Positions 1 to 10,235 of a stretch of DNA of 64,000 nucleotides are shown piece by piece (the stretch's first letter is position 1; each line of letters begins with the position of its first letter). A model generated the notes under the pieces. That model made no database searches, was not told the origin of the DNA, and saw only the letters and a program-made list of their open reading frames with translations. The position numbers and the translations under genes are program-made. The stretch spans positions 868,001-932,000 of the forward strand of contig KE546967.1 of assembly GCA_000442125.1 (NCBI GenBank), given 5' to 3'. Source of the stretch: Opeltia flavorubescens. Lineage: Eukaryota > Ascomycota > Lecanoromycetes > Teloschistales > Teloschistaceae.

Positions 1-817
1 CAAACCGGCCGCCCTTCATCCCTCTTGAGTCGTCGTCGTCGTACACATTAGCATCGTGATTTCTCTCCCGAGCATCAATCCGCCTTTCTCGGTCCCCGAT
101 ACCGTTGTAGTGTCGCTTTCTGTAGTCATGCCTACCATCGCCGTCTTTTGACCGTCGGATCTTCTCACGAGGATCGTGCTCGGGATGCATCATGTAGAAA
201 CGACTCGCCTCATAAGCCTTTGCTTTTTTGACGTCTGTGGACAGTGCCATTCGCACCAAAAGTCTGGTTTCGGGATGATTCGACATGACTTTGGCAGAGC
301 GGAGATGAAGTAGCTGTGTCGAGGCAGCGTTCCGATCGAGCGGCTGTGACGAGAAACAGTTGAGAGCTTCTATAGCTGCAGCAGGGGTGGTATATACAAG
401 GTTTGCCGAGGTATCATCGATCCAGTCAATACGGATTGGTACGTGAGTTGAGTAGTGCTCGACGGCGAACGCCCTAAGATCAGCCGTCGTTATATCGTCT
501 ACTCCTCTGATATGGACCTTATGAGTCGCGAGCGTCCCCTCCACATGCTCAGTGGTGTTGGTCTGATCCATTGCTTCTGCGGTCGGCGCTCGTGGGTAAT
601 CCTGTATGCTGGCGTAAGCTTCATGTGAGAAGTAAGGGAATCTGGATATAAGAGACTGTATGCATACTGTGCTATGAGCCGCTTCCGGGATATCAACCGG
701 CCCCAAATCGATATCTATGTCCATGTCCATATCACTTGTGTCCATTGTACTCGGTGCGTTATGAATGAGACCTTGGGTCTGATGAGGGACAACAGGCTGT
801 AATATAGAAATCCCCAT
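1..817 (-). CDS. NCBP3-like nuclear cap-binding protein (3' part beyond window edge)
   Basis: The reading frame is open from an ATG at 817 to the window edge, giving 272 residues without a needed intron; the C-terminus is missing. Residues about 100-165 form an RRM-like domain with the signature WIDDTSANLVY (W132, D134, D135), which matches the WLDD-type motif of NCBP3 (C17orf85 family, Pfam NCBP3). In animals this protein binds the 7-methylguanosine cap of mRNA together with NCBP1 and links to export factors; the role here is inferred. A stretch of acidic residues (about 27-39, repeated Met-Asp) precedes the domain. After it comes a basic, Arg/Asp-rich tail with RER and RRSKD motifs, typical of nuclear RNA-binding proteins. 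Family assignment is by motif only. Confidence 0.8.
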   Translation of the reverse strand, partial: MGISILQPVVPHQTQGLIHNAPSTMDTSDMDMDIDIDLGPVDIPEAAHSTVCIQSLISRFPYFSHEAYASIQDYPRAPTAEAMDQTNTTEHVEGTLATHKVHIRGVDDITTADLRAFAVEHYSTHVPIRIDWIDDTSANLVYTTPAAAIEALNCFSSQPLDRNAASTQLLHLRSAKVMSNHPETRLLVRMALSTDVKKAKAYEASRFYMMHPEHDPREKIRRSKDGDGRHDYRKRHYNGIGDRERRIDARERNHDANVYDDDDSRGMKGGRF

Positions 818-1172
818 GGACGCTAGAATGGATTGATTTAGCTAAAAGCCTGATTGGTTAACAGAGATTGATCATTTGCGAAGGTGGATGGAAGCGGGAG
901 AGGGAAAGATCAAGCGAAGATAATGAGAGCAGTACAGTAAGATAGAAGTTTGGCAGGTGAAAGGTAAGGGATAGTACATGCCAATGACGTAGGAAGGCTT
1001 CAGTCTTAAGTGACATGTGGCTCGAAAGCATTCGGCTAATCAGAATCATTACATGACTGGGTGAGCTAACATGTTATGAGATACACTGATGGAATATACA
1101 TTTGGGACGTGACCATGCCAGATAATCGTAGCCCACACCTGCTTCTTCTCCAGACGATCCTCCATATAGCAG
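818..1172. other. Intergenic, no gene seen
   Basis: This stretch lies between the ATG of the NCBP3-like gene and the stop of the upstream Myb-like gene, both on the minus strand. It should hold the promoter and leader of the first and the 3' UTR of the second. No coding signal or RNA gene was recognised. Confidence 0.6.
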
Positions 1173-2742
1173 CTAAGCATTCTTCCCATAGCTATAGTTG
1201 GTCTCCTGGCTGGCTCCTGTCCGATCTCTGTTGGGTTCATCCAGACTGGCGTCAAGATCGTTGGCACAAAGACTCGAAAAAATATCGCCAGTTTGAATGT
1301 GATGAGTACTGGTCTGAGCTTGACGCAAGCCGGCCTTTCTGCGCTCGCGCGCCTTCCTACGTTCTTCCGGATCCTGCTTGCTTGTGACCATCTTCCGCCC
1401 TGTTGGATTCTGTCTCTCTTCAAACCCTGTCTCCGACCTTCCTTCGCGTGACCACCATGACTTGACCGCCCACCGTGTTCGCTGTATTCCGTGCTGCGCC
1501 AATTTCTCCGAAATAGCTTGCCATTTTCGCTCCGTCCTATTACCTACGTTGATCTCTTCCTCCAAAAATTGCCTAATCAAATCCTTCTCATGTTGGTCGT
1601 GAACTCCTTGGGAGTTTTTAGTGCGCTTAGCTCGTGGCTCTTCACGCTCTCGTCTGTCCGAATTCTCTTCGGCTTCTGCATTTCGCTCATGCTTACTAGA
1701 TGTCATCTCAACATCTTTCACTGTGTTGGCTATGGGAAGTGCAAAGTTCTTCAGCACCTTCAGCGCTGGGAGATAATCGTCCAGTCCATCGACGATACCG
1801 CTTCCACCGGAATTCCATGTCCCACGCCCCGACCTTTTTTGAACCCTATTCTCGCAGCTCTGGGTAGGCGTCCCAACCACGGGGACCCCTGTGCTAGCAG
1901 TGCTTCTTTGGCTGAAACCCTCGCAACTAGTTGTGCCGATCCTTAAACAGGTGGTTTGCTCCGCTCCTTGGCTACGGCCGGACTGTAGATCAGTGGTACG
2001 CTGAAAAGCAGGGGAATATGTATAATGCTTGTCCAACATAAGGTTTCCATGTGTTTCGTGAGTGTTCATCGGATCAAAATCCGAGGGCTGACAGTGATTA
2101 ACGAGTAGTGCATACTGTGCCACCAGTCCACGCTGATTCTTGTTCGTTGTTGATCTCAGTAGGTCGGACTGACGCTCAGGTTGTTGGTCCATACTGTAAG
2201 GTATGTATACCATATTCTCCACATACTCAAGGGTCTGATGATCCCTCCCATCAGTCGAGCGGTAGAATGGAACAAATGGCTGCCCAGTGGTCATGCAAGT
2301 ACAGCCAGGGTAGAAAAGGGGGCAGCTCTGAGCCCCATCGCTTGTTGGAGAAACGGGAAAAGTAATTGCGTAAGGATTCTATACCTCGCTAAGTCAGACA
2401 CAGTATAGAACCCAGAGGTTTAGACATTGAATTAAAACTTACGACTCGTCGAAAGCGCCAGGGGTCAAGCTGCGATGGCTCGGGAAAGGGATCCAGTAAA
2501 GCTTCTTTGTATAGAAAAACAGGTTTGTGCTGGGTCTTAGATTTGTTCTTGCGAGGCTGAGATACTGGTTGCGAACGTCCTGGGACGACGTCGGAAGTCG
2601 AAGAGTCTAAGGCGGACGAAATATGTACTAAGAACAGATCTCGACCTTGAGCAACCATCGCTGCTGACCATTTCAAATCGTCTGATTCAGTTGACACCCG
2701 GACAGATTGAGGAGAGGTAAAGATCTCGAAACAGTCGTTCAT
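1173..2742 (-). CDS. Myb/SANT-like domain protein, two exons (model partly uncertain)
   Basis: Exon 1 runs 2742-2443 (exactly 100 codons from the ATG) and ends at a GTAAGT donor. The best frame-keeping acceptor is the CAG before 2327, giving exon 2 at 2327-1173, a 115-nt intron and a 484-residue protein. An acceptor at a nearer CTGACTTAG would look more canonical but leads to a stop in frame, so the junction needs transcript support. Residues about 347-398 look like a single Myb/SANT-type helix-turn-helix (ERKWQAISEKL, then RWAVKSWW). A basic region follows (PTGRKMVTS, EERRKARERRK). Before it lies a low-complexity, charged segment (about 310-340) with nuclear-localisation-like KR runs. The rest looks disordered. 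This suggests a nuclear DNA-binding or chromatin protein; I know no characterised homologue. The gene lies 1.6 kb beyond the flbD stop, on the same strand. Confidence 0.65.
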
Positions 2743-4351
2743 TTTTTCCAGGAAGGGGGTATATACTAAATATTAAAAAAGGGGTAGATTAAAAAAAGAT
2801 TGTTCGTCATACAATAACGTGCTGTCAAGTAATATTGGTATATGATGTTACTTAAACAAATTGGACCCAGCACAGCTAGGATAGCAGAAGCAATGATCTA
2901 ACGTCGCCAGCGACGTAGATGTAGCTCGTTGTCAGGTAAGATCCGTCAATTGTACAGGACAGTGCTGAAAGCCTGAGAGAAGACGACGGGGTGTAAGAGA
3001 CGGAATTAAGAACTTGAAAGAAAGCGGCCATGGTAAGGGGCCATGCGGAAAAGTTCAAGACAATAGAAATCCCAATAAGGGGCACATGGGCGAACAATAG
3101 CTTTTTCGTAGGCCGGACTATTGATCAGGATGCATTTCATCGATTCTGCTAATTCTTCCACAGCTATTATCATCAATGACAGAAACAGCAGTCAAAATGA
3201 CAGACAATATTGAAGCATGTCTTCAATGTAGAACAAGGGCTAAAATATGATAGGATTGCCCGTTGTGCAATAGACCTCTTTCAGGTACTGCAATGTCAGT
3301 TATTGTACCGTGAATGAGACTTCATAAGGTAGAGTCTGCGTGCAAGTGAACATTGGAGAAGACACGAATTTTGCTGCTCGGTTTACGCAGAAAGTATCTT
3401 TAGTTTACCTAGCGGTGCGACTTCATACTCACTATACAATTATGAGGAACATTGAATTTTCTGTGATTGACACGAACGGGCCACACATAAGCGCTACTCA
3501 TAAGGTATTTATTGAGTAAAATCAGCCTGAGAAATTCCAAGCTAACTACCTACTGCAATCTTTGGCGTGATCCTTGGCGGCGCCGACAGCGACGTCGCCA
3601 CGCTTTCCCTCCCACCAGACCCTTGACCCTCGCAAGGAGCAGGCGCAGTCGACAATCAACAGAAAAACAATTCACGAAGAGTGAAGACACAAATATCTAC
3701 TTGAGGATCATGTTGACATCGAATAGGGTTCACAGGCATGGACTCATGGGTAAGAACGCAAAGTCACTTCTCGCGCCTGGGGCGGCCTATACTGTAGAGA
3801 TTGAGGTGGCGTATAAACAAGAAAGCAGTTAGACACCATTCATGACGACTGGTTACAACAGCAGGCATGGATAAACATATCAGATAGCACTCTGCACTTC
3901 ACTCCAGGCATATCCTTACCTGTCAAGGAACTTATCATTAGGACGACGAACTGTACTGCAGATTGAGATGGCAAGGGCCGTTCTTAGATGCAACGAACCA
4001 TGTTTGTAGCTCTTAAAGCTCTCTTGACAACAGAGATGACTGGAACAAATGATTTCCTGACTAGAACTCATCATACATATCTCTGCACATTGCGAATTAA
4101 TATTCCTGGCGCTCAGTGTTTTGGTGTCCTCTGGACCTCATTGCAGCATCCCAATGCCGCCAATACGAACATTCTGTCTAGCACGCCCGTTTCCAGTGGC
4201 GTGACTGAATACTCCCATCATCCAAAAGAGATCTGCAGCGGCCAGGAAAGAACACCTCGAGAGGAGAACAGAGCAATTGCACCATATTCATCCGCCCGCA
4301 AACCGATAAGAATCAATCGTATTCAGCGGCCCCAGCCCAAACAAACAATTC
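2743..4351. other. Intergenic, no gene supported
   Basis: The 1.6 kb between the Myb-like gene start and the flbD stop contain only short, compositionally random open frames on either strand. Upstream regulatory DNA of the Myb-like gene and the flbD 3' UTR must lie here. A short A-rich patch follows 2750. Nothing else was recognised. Confidence 0.55.
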
Positions 4352-5290
4352 CTAATCCAATACTGCGGACACACTCATCCTTGATTTCTGCGGTGGGGAT
4401 GCCGGTCTCCCAACGCCTTTGATGAGCGCCTCAAAAGGCGGTAGCTGGCACTGTCGTTGCGACGATAGGTTGGTTTGCTGTAGAGGGACGTAGATTGGAG
4501 CAGTGTTGGTAGCCACTTCAGCAAACTGGTGAAGGATTCCATTACTCTGCGTTGGTGGCGCTCGATGTGTTTCGAATGGCCCCACTGCAACTGGATGTGC
4601 ATCAGGCATCGCATCGTACGATTCAAAAGGGAGCATACGGGGAGGATTTTGGTAGTTCTCGTACTGGGGGGTGTTCGGTGGCGGGAGGTGCGGATGGGCT
4701 GATCTCATGCCGTTCGGAGACGCTGAGATGATGGAACTCGAGTCAGAGACTAGAGATGGAGCATCCCCAAGCGAATCGGCTGCTGAGCTGTCCGAGGTGG
4801 CCGGCGATATCAACGGACGTTCAATTTTTTGATGGCGAGATGGAATCATGATGGATCCTGTACATCGAGGAGGCAAAACTGGGATCGGTCGAGCAAATGA
4901 TAGAATCTCCGCCTTTTCATCAAAATTTCGAGAGCTGTGATTTGGACCATCTCTTCGAACAACGATCCGCCGCCGACGGTTCATCCCACCATTCCACCAA
5001 TTCTTCACTGCATTGTCGCTTCGGCCTCGAAGTCGACGGGCGATCTCAGCCCAGCGCTTACCCATTTCACTGACCATCCGTTCAATGAGTTCGCCCTCGT
5101 CAGGCGTAATGGGCTCATGGTTTAGAGATGGTTTGAGATTCTGGTGGAAACGCTCCCGGCATTGCTTGGGCGACCGCGATTGAATAAGCTGAGAAATTCT
5201 CACCCAGTTGTGTGCTCCTTGGGACTGAACAAGCTGCAAAAGATACTGATCTTCCGCTTGCGACCACGGGCCCCGCTTGTGAGGCGTCAT
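4352..5290 (-). CDS. flbD: FlbD-type R2R3 Myb transcription factor
   Basis: A single-exon frame of 312 residues, close to the length of Aspergillus FlbD. Residues about 7-52 and 60-104 are two Myb repeats with the family's conserved tryptophans and signatures (GPWSQAEDQYLL, SPKQCRERFHQNLKPSLNHE, KRWAEIARRL, SDNAVKNWWNGGMNRRRR). These are almost word for word those of FlbD. The rest is low-complexity, Ser/Pro-rich and probably disordered, ending in the short motif MSVSAVLD. In Aspergillus nidulans FlbD acts in the nucleus with FlbB upstream of brlA to start conidiophore development, and it also affects sexual development. The same job is inferred here. The ATG at 5290 starts just before the first repeat. 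A long pyrimidine-rich leader and a 4.9-kb gene-free upstream region suggest complex control. Confidence 0.92.
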   Translation of the reverse strand: MTPHKRGPWSQAEDQYLLQLVQSQGAHNWVRISQLIQSRSPKQCRERFHQNLKPSLNHEPITPDEGELIERMVSEMGKRWAEIARRLRGRSDNAVKNWWNGGMNRRRRIVVRRDGPNHSSRNFDEKAEILSFARPIPVLPPRCTGSIMIPSRHQKIERPLISPATSDSSAADSLGDAPSLVSDSSSIISASPNGMRSAHPHLPPPNTPQYENYQNPPRMLPFESYDAMPDAHPVAVGPFETHRAPPTQSNGILHQFAEVATNTAPIYVPLQQTNLSSQRQCQLPPFEALIKGVGRPASPPQKSRMSVSAVLD

Positions 5291-5353
5291 GGAGAATCGC
5301 TGAATTTTGCTACAGCGACAAAGAATGCTTCTGGATTGTAAGCGTCAAAACTC

Positions 5354-5377
5354 CTAGACCAAAGAGAATACGGACAT
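5354..5377 (-). other. uORF of 7 codons in the flbD leader
   Basis: ATG at 5377 followed by six codons and TAG (peptide MSVFSLV), 63 nt before the flbD start codon. If the leader is transcribed, a scanning ribosome would meet it first. Whether it is translated is unknown. Confidence 0.35.
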
Positions 5378-5652
5378 ACTGTACTCGGACGAGGCACGGC
5401 ACTGGGAAAAGCTGTCCTCTCTCTCGCAGCCTGATGAGAGGGCCTTATCACGTCAAAGCAGGCGAGGTAAGATAAGCAGGACTAGTACAACTTCGACACG
5501 CTGAACGTTTGATTTGTCGTAGTCTGAGGCTGAACAGAAGGTTGCGCGGCTGTGATGGGAATCCTTGGGTGTCGTTGCTGGTATTCAAAAAGCCGCTGCA
5601 GTTTGGGGTAAGTTGAAATAGCAGAGTCAGGCGAAATGAACAGGGCACGAGG

Positions 5653-5658
5653 CTACAT
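5653..5658 (-). other. Start-stop uORF (ATG-TAG) in the flbD leader
   Basis: An ATG immediately followed by TAG, 363 nt upstream of the flbD ATG. Such minimal uORFs are known to stall ribosomes in some eukaryotic leaders. Here it counts only if transcription starts upstream of it. Confidence 0.3.
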
Positions 5659-5910
5659 AAAAGACTAAAGGAGGATCGAAGTCAAACAAAGATCTGAGAT
5701 CGTAGTGAAAAGCTTTGACAGCAAGGTTGAAAGCCGACTAACGGTCTAGGTTGTCAGTCGTTCGTGGGGAGGACCGAGGGACAGATCGTCCGCAGAACGG
5801 GTAACAGGCGTCAGAATGAGTGAGATTGCGGACTGGCTTGTGATTGAGAGGGGAAAGAGGCGTTGAGAGCAACCCCAAGGCGTCGTCTAAATTGGGAAAT
5901 GGAGCCCACC

Positions 5911-8900
5911 GTGCCAATGAGCCGAATAGACAAGTGAAGGTAGAGGATGGCCACGGGGAGAGCCGGATGTAGACCTGTGGTTGTGTGTCCGTGATACAAG
6001 GGTACTTGGAAGTCCGTTCTGCAAATGATAGGATGAGTTATGTTGTATCAATAGTTGGATGAAGACGGCCAGGTGTCCGGATATTGAATCACCACGAGTA
6101 ACAGGAGACGGAAAGAGCATACGATGTACTTGTTGCCTTTGATAACGGGCATGACCAGGGGCCAGGGGTGGAAGAGTATGGATGCCGATTTAACATTTGA
6201 GATGGAATAGGGTTGGGCAGGATGATGAGATGATGCGCAACCAGGGTTCATGAACTAGTCGGGATGATGAGGCACTTGCACTAAGGTATTTGGGAAGTGG
6301 AAAGGACCCATTCCTGGTTTTGGATGGTTGAAAGGACGGAGTACCATCGTCGATGTACCCTGGCTTCCTCAACCGCCGGCACGAATGGAACAGACAGCCC
6401 GGCTCAAAGTGGTCGGCCAAGTGGGAAACACAAATCACCCAAATGCAGTATAGTGGCAGGACAGTTGAAGGTTGATGGAGAGGGGAGAGGAGGAATTCGT
6501 GGAGACGCATCCTATCTTGCATCATCTTGCGACAAGCTGTCGGATCAAGGCGATTCGATGGCTTGCGGCAAGCGCCATTACTCAACAATTCAAAGCTACT
6601 TCAGATTCTCCATGGTCCTGGCTTGCGATCCACCATTGCGCTGTGCGTTCCCTTCTATTAGATGAATGCACCTCAAAGTCTCGCATTCTCTTTTCGCACG
6701 TGAAAGCCGGATGGCCGTAGAACTCCCTTCTGACAATCCCTTGGGTGACATACCCTGCCCGAACCCTGGCCAACACTGGTAATGTGAGTAGCAAAGAGGA
6801 TGGTCTCCAAGGGATGAACTGGTGCAGAACGGAATGATCGAATCAGGGCTGCATGCAGCATCTGAACGGCCATGCCATGACATGACGTTCAGCCAGCCTC
6901 AAACCAACGCAAGCATCAGTGCCGCCGCTAGCTCAATGCAGCTCGACCAAAATCGATTGGTGCTCTATCCATGGCCCAATGCCTCGTGTGACGTGACGGT
7001 ACTTTCAATTAATTCGTTGCCTTTCCACCTACTGCCAGCGATTTGTCAAGGCATTCGGTGCCAATCCCAAACGTTTCATTCCTATGCATACATGCCGGTA
7101 GTGGATCAGGTGCTTCTGGGAATCATTGTGGATGATCCCGAGATCTGCTTGAGATGATGCGGGAATCCGCTGCAACAGTGCAAGGACGGTCGTGTGTTTT
7201 AGACCGACGCAGGAGCGATGGGGCTTACCCAGATCGAGGTAGGATGAAAAAGCAAGTCCATGTCATGCTTCGCGGCGTCGTCCACCACCAACGAAATCCC
7301 CACTGAGATTGCCTCCAGCAGCGACCCCGTCGAGCCTTCGGGATGCTAGTTCCACTCTCATCTCACACTCCATCTGAGCAAACGGTCTAGACTGGTCCAC
7401 AATCCCTGCTCAGCCATTCGGAATCGGCAGCACAACGGCTCTCCTCCCTGCTCGGATTCGCCGTGCTGTCGCTTCTGGCAGATCCGGCCCCCCCAATTAG
7501 CACTGCTTCCTTGCACCATACGCACTGGAGCGACATAGCACCCCGAGCATCCCTGCCGTCCGTTTCCTTAGCCTTTCATCCGTCATGCGTCCAACCACGG
7601 AGCATGGCCGCTAGGGCAAAGTAGATGATGCGGGAGGGGTCTTTGCTCAGATAGACGAGCATCATTAGCGGCCCACCACCCACTCTGCCGGGTGTCAGGA
7701 GTCCGCTATCTCATCCGTTAAAGTCTAATGTCCTCGTCTGCGACATCGTTGTTATCGTGATCGGAAGCGCGCTGTTTCAACCACGACCATTTGCTTACTA
7801 CATTAATATTCCCTCTTTGAGATTTATAAATCTTCTCCTTCATGGGCGCTTTCATATGCGATCGGTGATCTTGCAGAAAAGCCACCTCGACGAATGCGGA
7901 GAGCGGCGGGATGTGTACGTTTTCCGCGCGTTTCTCGCCATTAATCACTTCATACTCTGTTCGACTCGAGAATTGAAATGGGGGCCGCTTTCGTTGCCAC
8001 GGGGGAGAATCACTGCTTTTGCTAGCGGTTGATGCTGGGAGCACAGGGGCCTTGGCGTGACCGAGCCTGCGCGAGGCCATCTATCTTCTTCATTTCGATC
8101 TCTTTACAACATTCTTTCCAGATTATTATTCAGCAGCACGCAGACTCTACTGTAGCCTTTCCGACCCCTCGCATCCCGTTGCTTCCATCGGATACACGCC
8201 ACCACGGCCCATGACCGAGGTCGCATCGATCGCGCATTCGCCCAAACGCTCATAGAGAGAGAGGCGACACCGAGCATGTGCGAGTCGCGCTGCTGCAGCT
8301 ATATGCAGGTCGGATGCTCCGGTTGGGATCGGGAGCCGTGGGTTGGCAAGGACGCAGGACAAGCTCGTCCATGTTGATGTCCTTGGTACGTCCGTAATCA
8401 TCGCTACAAGCGCCGGTTGACAAATGTCAAGAAGATCGGCCGGCTGTATGCAGGGGTATACAACCTTGCAAGCCAACGAATCGCCTCCAATCGCCATTGT
8501 CTACTCCGTTCATGTAGTGGGGTTAGACTAATTTCGTGGTCGATCGTCAAAATTTCCATCTTCGGCATGTGGGCTGAACTAGTCTGCACAGAAAGGGGTG
8601 CGGATGTTGCTGGCTAGCGGGAGCCTCTGGGGAGAGATCTGCCAGATGGAGATGACAGAAAACGGTGAGCCTGTGCATCAATGTACTTCTAGATTCTCAT
8701 GATCAACGGACTGCCACAAATGGCGTGTTCAAACGACTATTCCATAAGCCACCAATAGTAAAGGTACGCGAAGCACGCAGCTATTTACTAGATCATGGAG
8801 CGCAAGTCATAGGGGCTCGAGGGTGGATCTCGATGAGTGGAAGTACAGAATCATAGACCACTAAAGCATTCATTTAGCGATGATATTCTCCGAGCACGTT

Positions 8901-10235
8901 TCCTGGCAGAATATTCGATGTCATATTAACCTCATGTTCATTGTCGACTCTAAAGCATCAGGTGATGTGGTCAAGGGTCGTCGCATACCTGACGAAACTG
9001 CCATTTGAAAAGCATACACTTCGCCTGTCACACCGCCTCACGGCATACTCCATAACTAGATGTACAACGTTCGACAGGCTTGAGCAACGGCAAACCTCGA
9101 TTAAAACCTGAGTGGCTTGGTCTAGGTGTCCCTCAGCGCATGGCAGGTGCAGCAAGATTCGCTAGACATCGCTGCATAAGGAATAGGATAAAGCGGACAG
9201 CTGCAGCTTCGGGTCCCTCTCAGTACGGATCGTGGCTGGAATGCCCACGCCTTGGGCCAGTTTGGCTTGCATCATCCTTTCTCTCGGGATGCAAATGATA
9301 CTCAGTCTGATCTAGGTGAAACGGACGACGGAATCATGACGTGGTCCACGATGCCCAGCCTTTCTGCGCCTACTCTGTATTTGTGCTTCCCCGCGCCGAA
9401 GCTCAGTATCGGTTCCTCCAAGAGTGTTGATAAGATCCTCTTGAATTGAGTCTCCTTCCGCCGTGGCTCAGTCACGTGCCGCCAATTCCTTGCTGGGTGA
9501 GATGCAAGGTCCCGAACAGTCGTGCAACTATAATAATTTAAAATGATCCAAGGCCTTGTGTATTGAGGGAATCCTTAATATGACGGGCAGTTTTAGGATT
9601 GTCTTTCGAAGGGTGAAGAAGAGGGAAGAAAAAAGTGGGAGAGCGTAAGATTTTGGGTCTGGACCGATCAAGCATGTTTTAATGTCGATGATTTGGTATC
9701 TTCGAGTCGGTCGACTTCTACGTCGTGGCACTAAAGTCAGGGGGTAAGCTTTGGTGCTGTATTCGAAGTGACCTGGGATCGGCCAATTTCATGGCGGGCC
9801 AGAACAGGAAGTACAGCATTGGAATGGCCAAACCTAGGATTGTTAAGAAGAAACAGCTTCTTCCACGACCATTAGAATGCACCGACTCTTGTTTGTTTGA
9901 AATTTGACCTTTGACACTTGTGAACATGTATCCTGGATTATATGCCCATATAAATACTGAAAATATTCCCATGAAAGCTCAATAATTCGAAGCTCCTCGT
10001 CTTAGATGACTCCTTTGTACGCCTTCTACCTATGTCCATAATCTGGTCTCGTTGTAGCCAATGCAAAGCGAGCACTTCGCTATGTTTGCTACGCTTTACC
10101 CTTCCTCATGTACCCAAAATCCTAATCCATCGTTTTTCCAAATACCCAAATTAAATTCGCGACCTAGATCCTACGCCTGCGCTGAACTCGCAAAATCGAG
10201 GATGCAATGACCCTGGTGGGAGTCCATCATTATTC
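5911..10235. other. Long gene-free interval between OGT and flbD
   Basis: About 4.3 kb of base-balanced DNA between the OGT stop codon and the flbD leader. Open frames up to 132 codons exist on both strands, but none has a recognisable domain, consistent composition or plausible exon chain. No tRNA or repeat was recognised. It may be extended flbD regulatory DNA, a long non-coding transcript or a decayed gene; the sequence alone does not decide. Confidence 0.5.

Larger units (their letters stand above)
5291..5910 (-). promoter_or_regulatory. Pyrimidine-rich leader/promoter of flbD
   Basis: Read on the minus strand, the 600 bases before the flbD ATG are rich in CT tracts, as is common around fungal transcription starts and long 5' UTRs. 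They contain at least two very short ATG-initiated upstream ORFs (5658-5653 and 5377-5354). A long leader with uORFs is inferred; the transcription start itself is not visible. Confidence 0.45.

Noticed and set aside
3512-4422. Plus-strand open frames of 106 and 144 codons between the Myb-like gene and flbD
   Set aside because: No recognisable domain, no exon chain, and the second overlaps the flbD coding end; they look like chance frames.
5448-5648. 66-codon open frame in the flbD leader
   Set aside because: It begins with GTG, not ATG, so it was not counted as a uORF.
6190-7157. Overlapping open frames on both strands in the OGT-flbD interval (up to 132 codons)
   Set aside because: Mixed strands, heavy mutual overlap and random-looking composition; no start context or intron signals supporting a gene.
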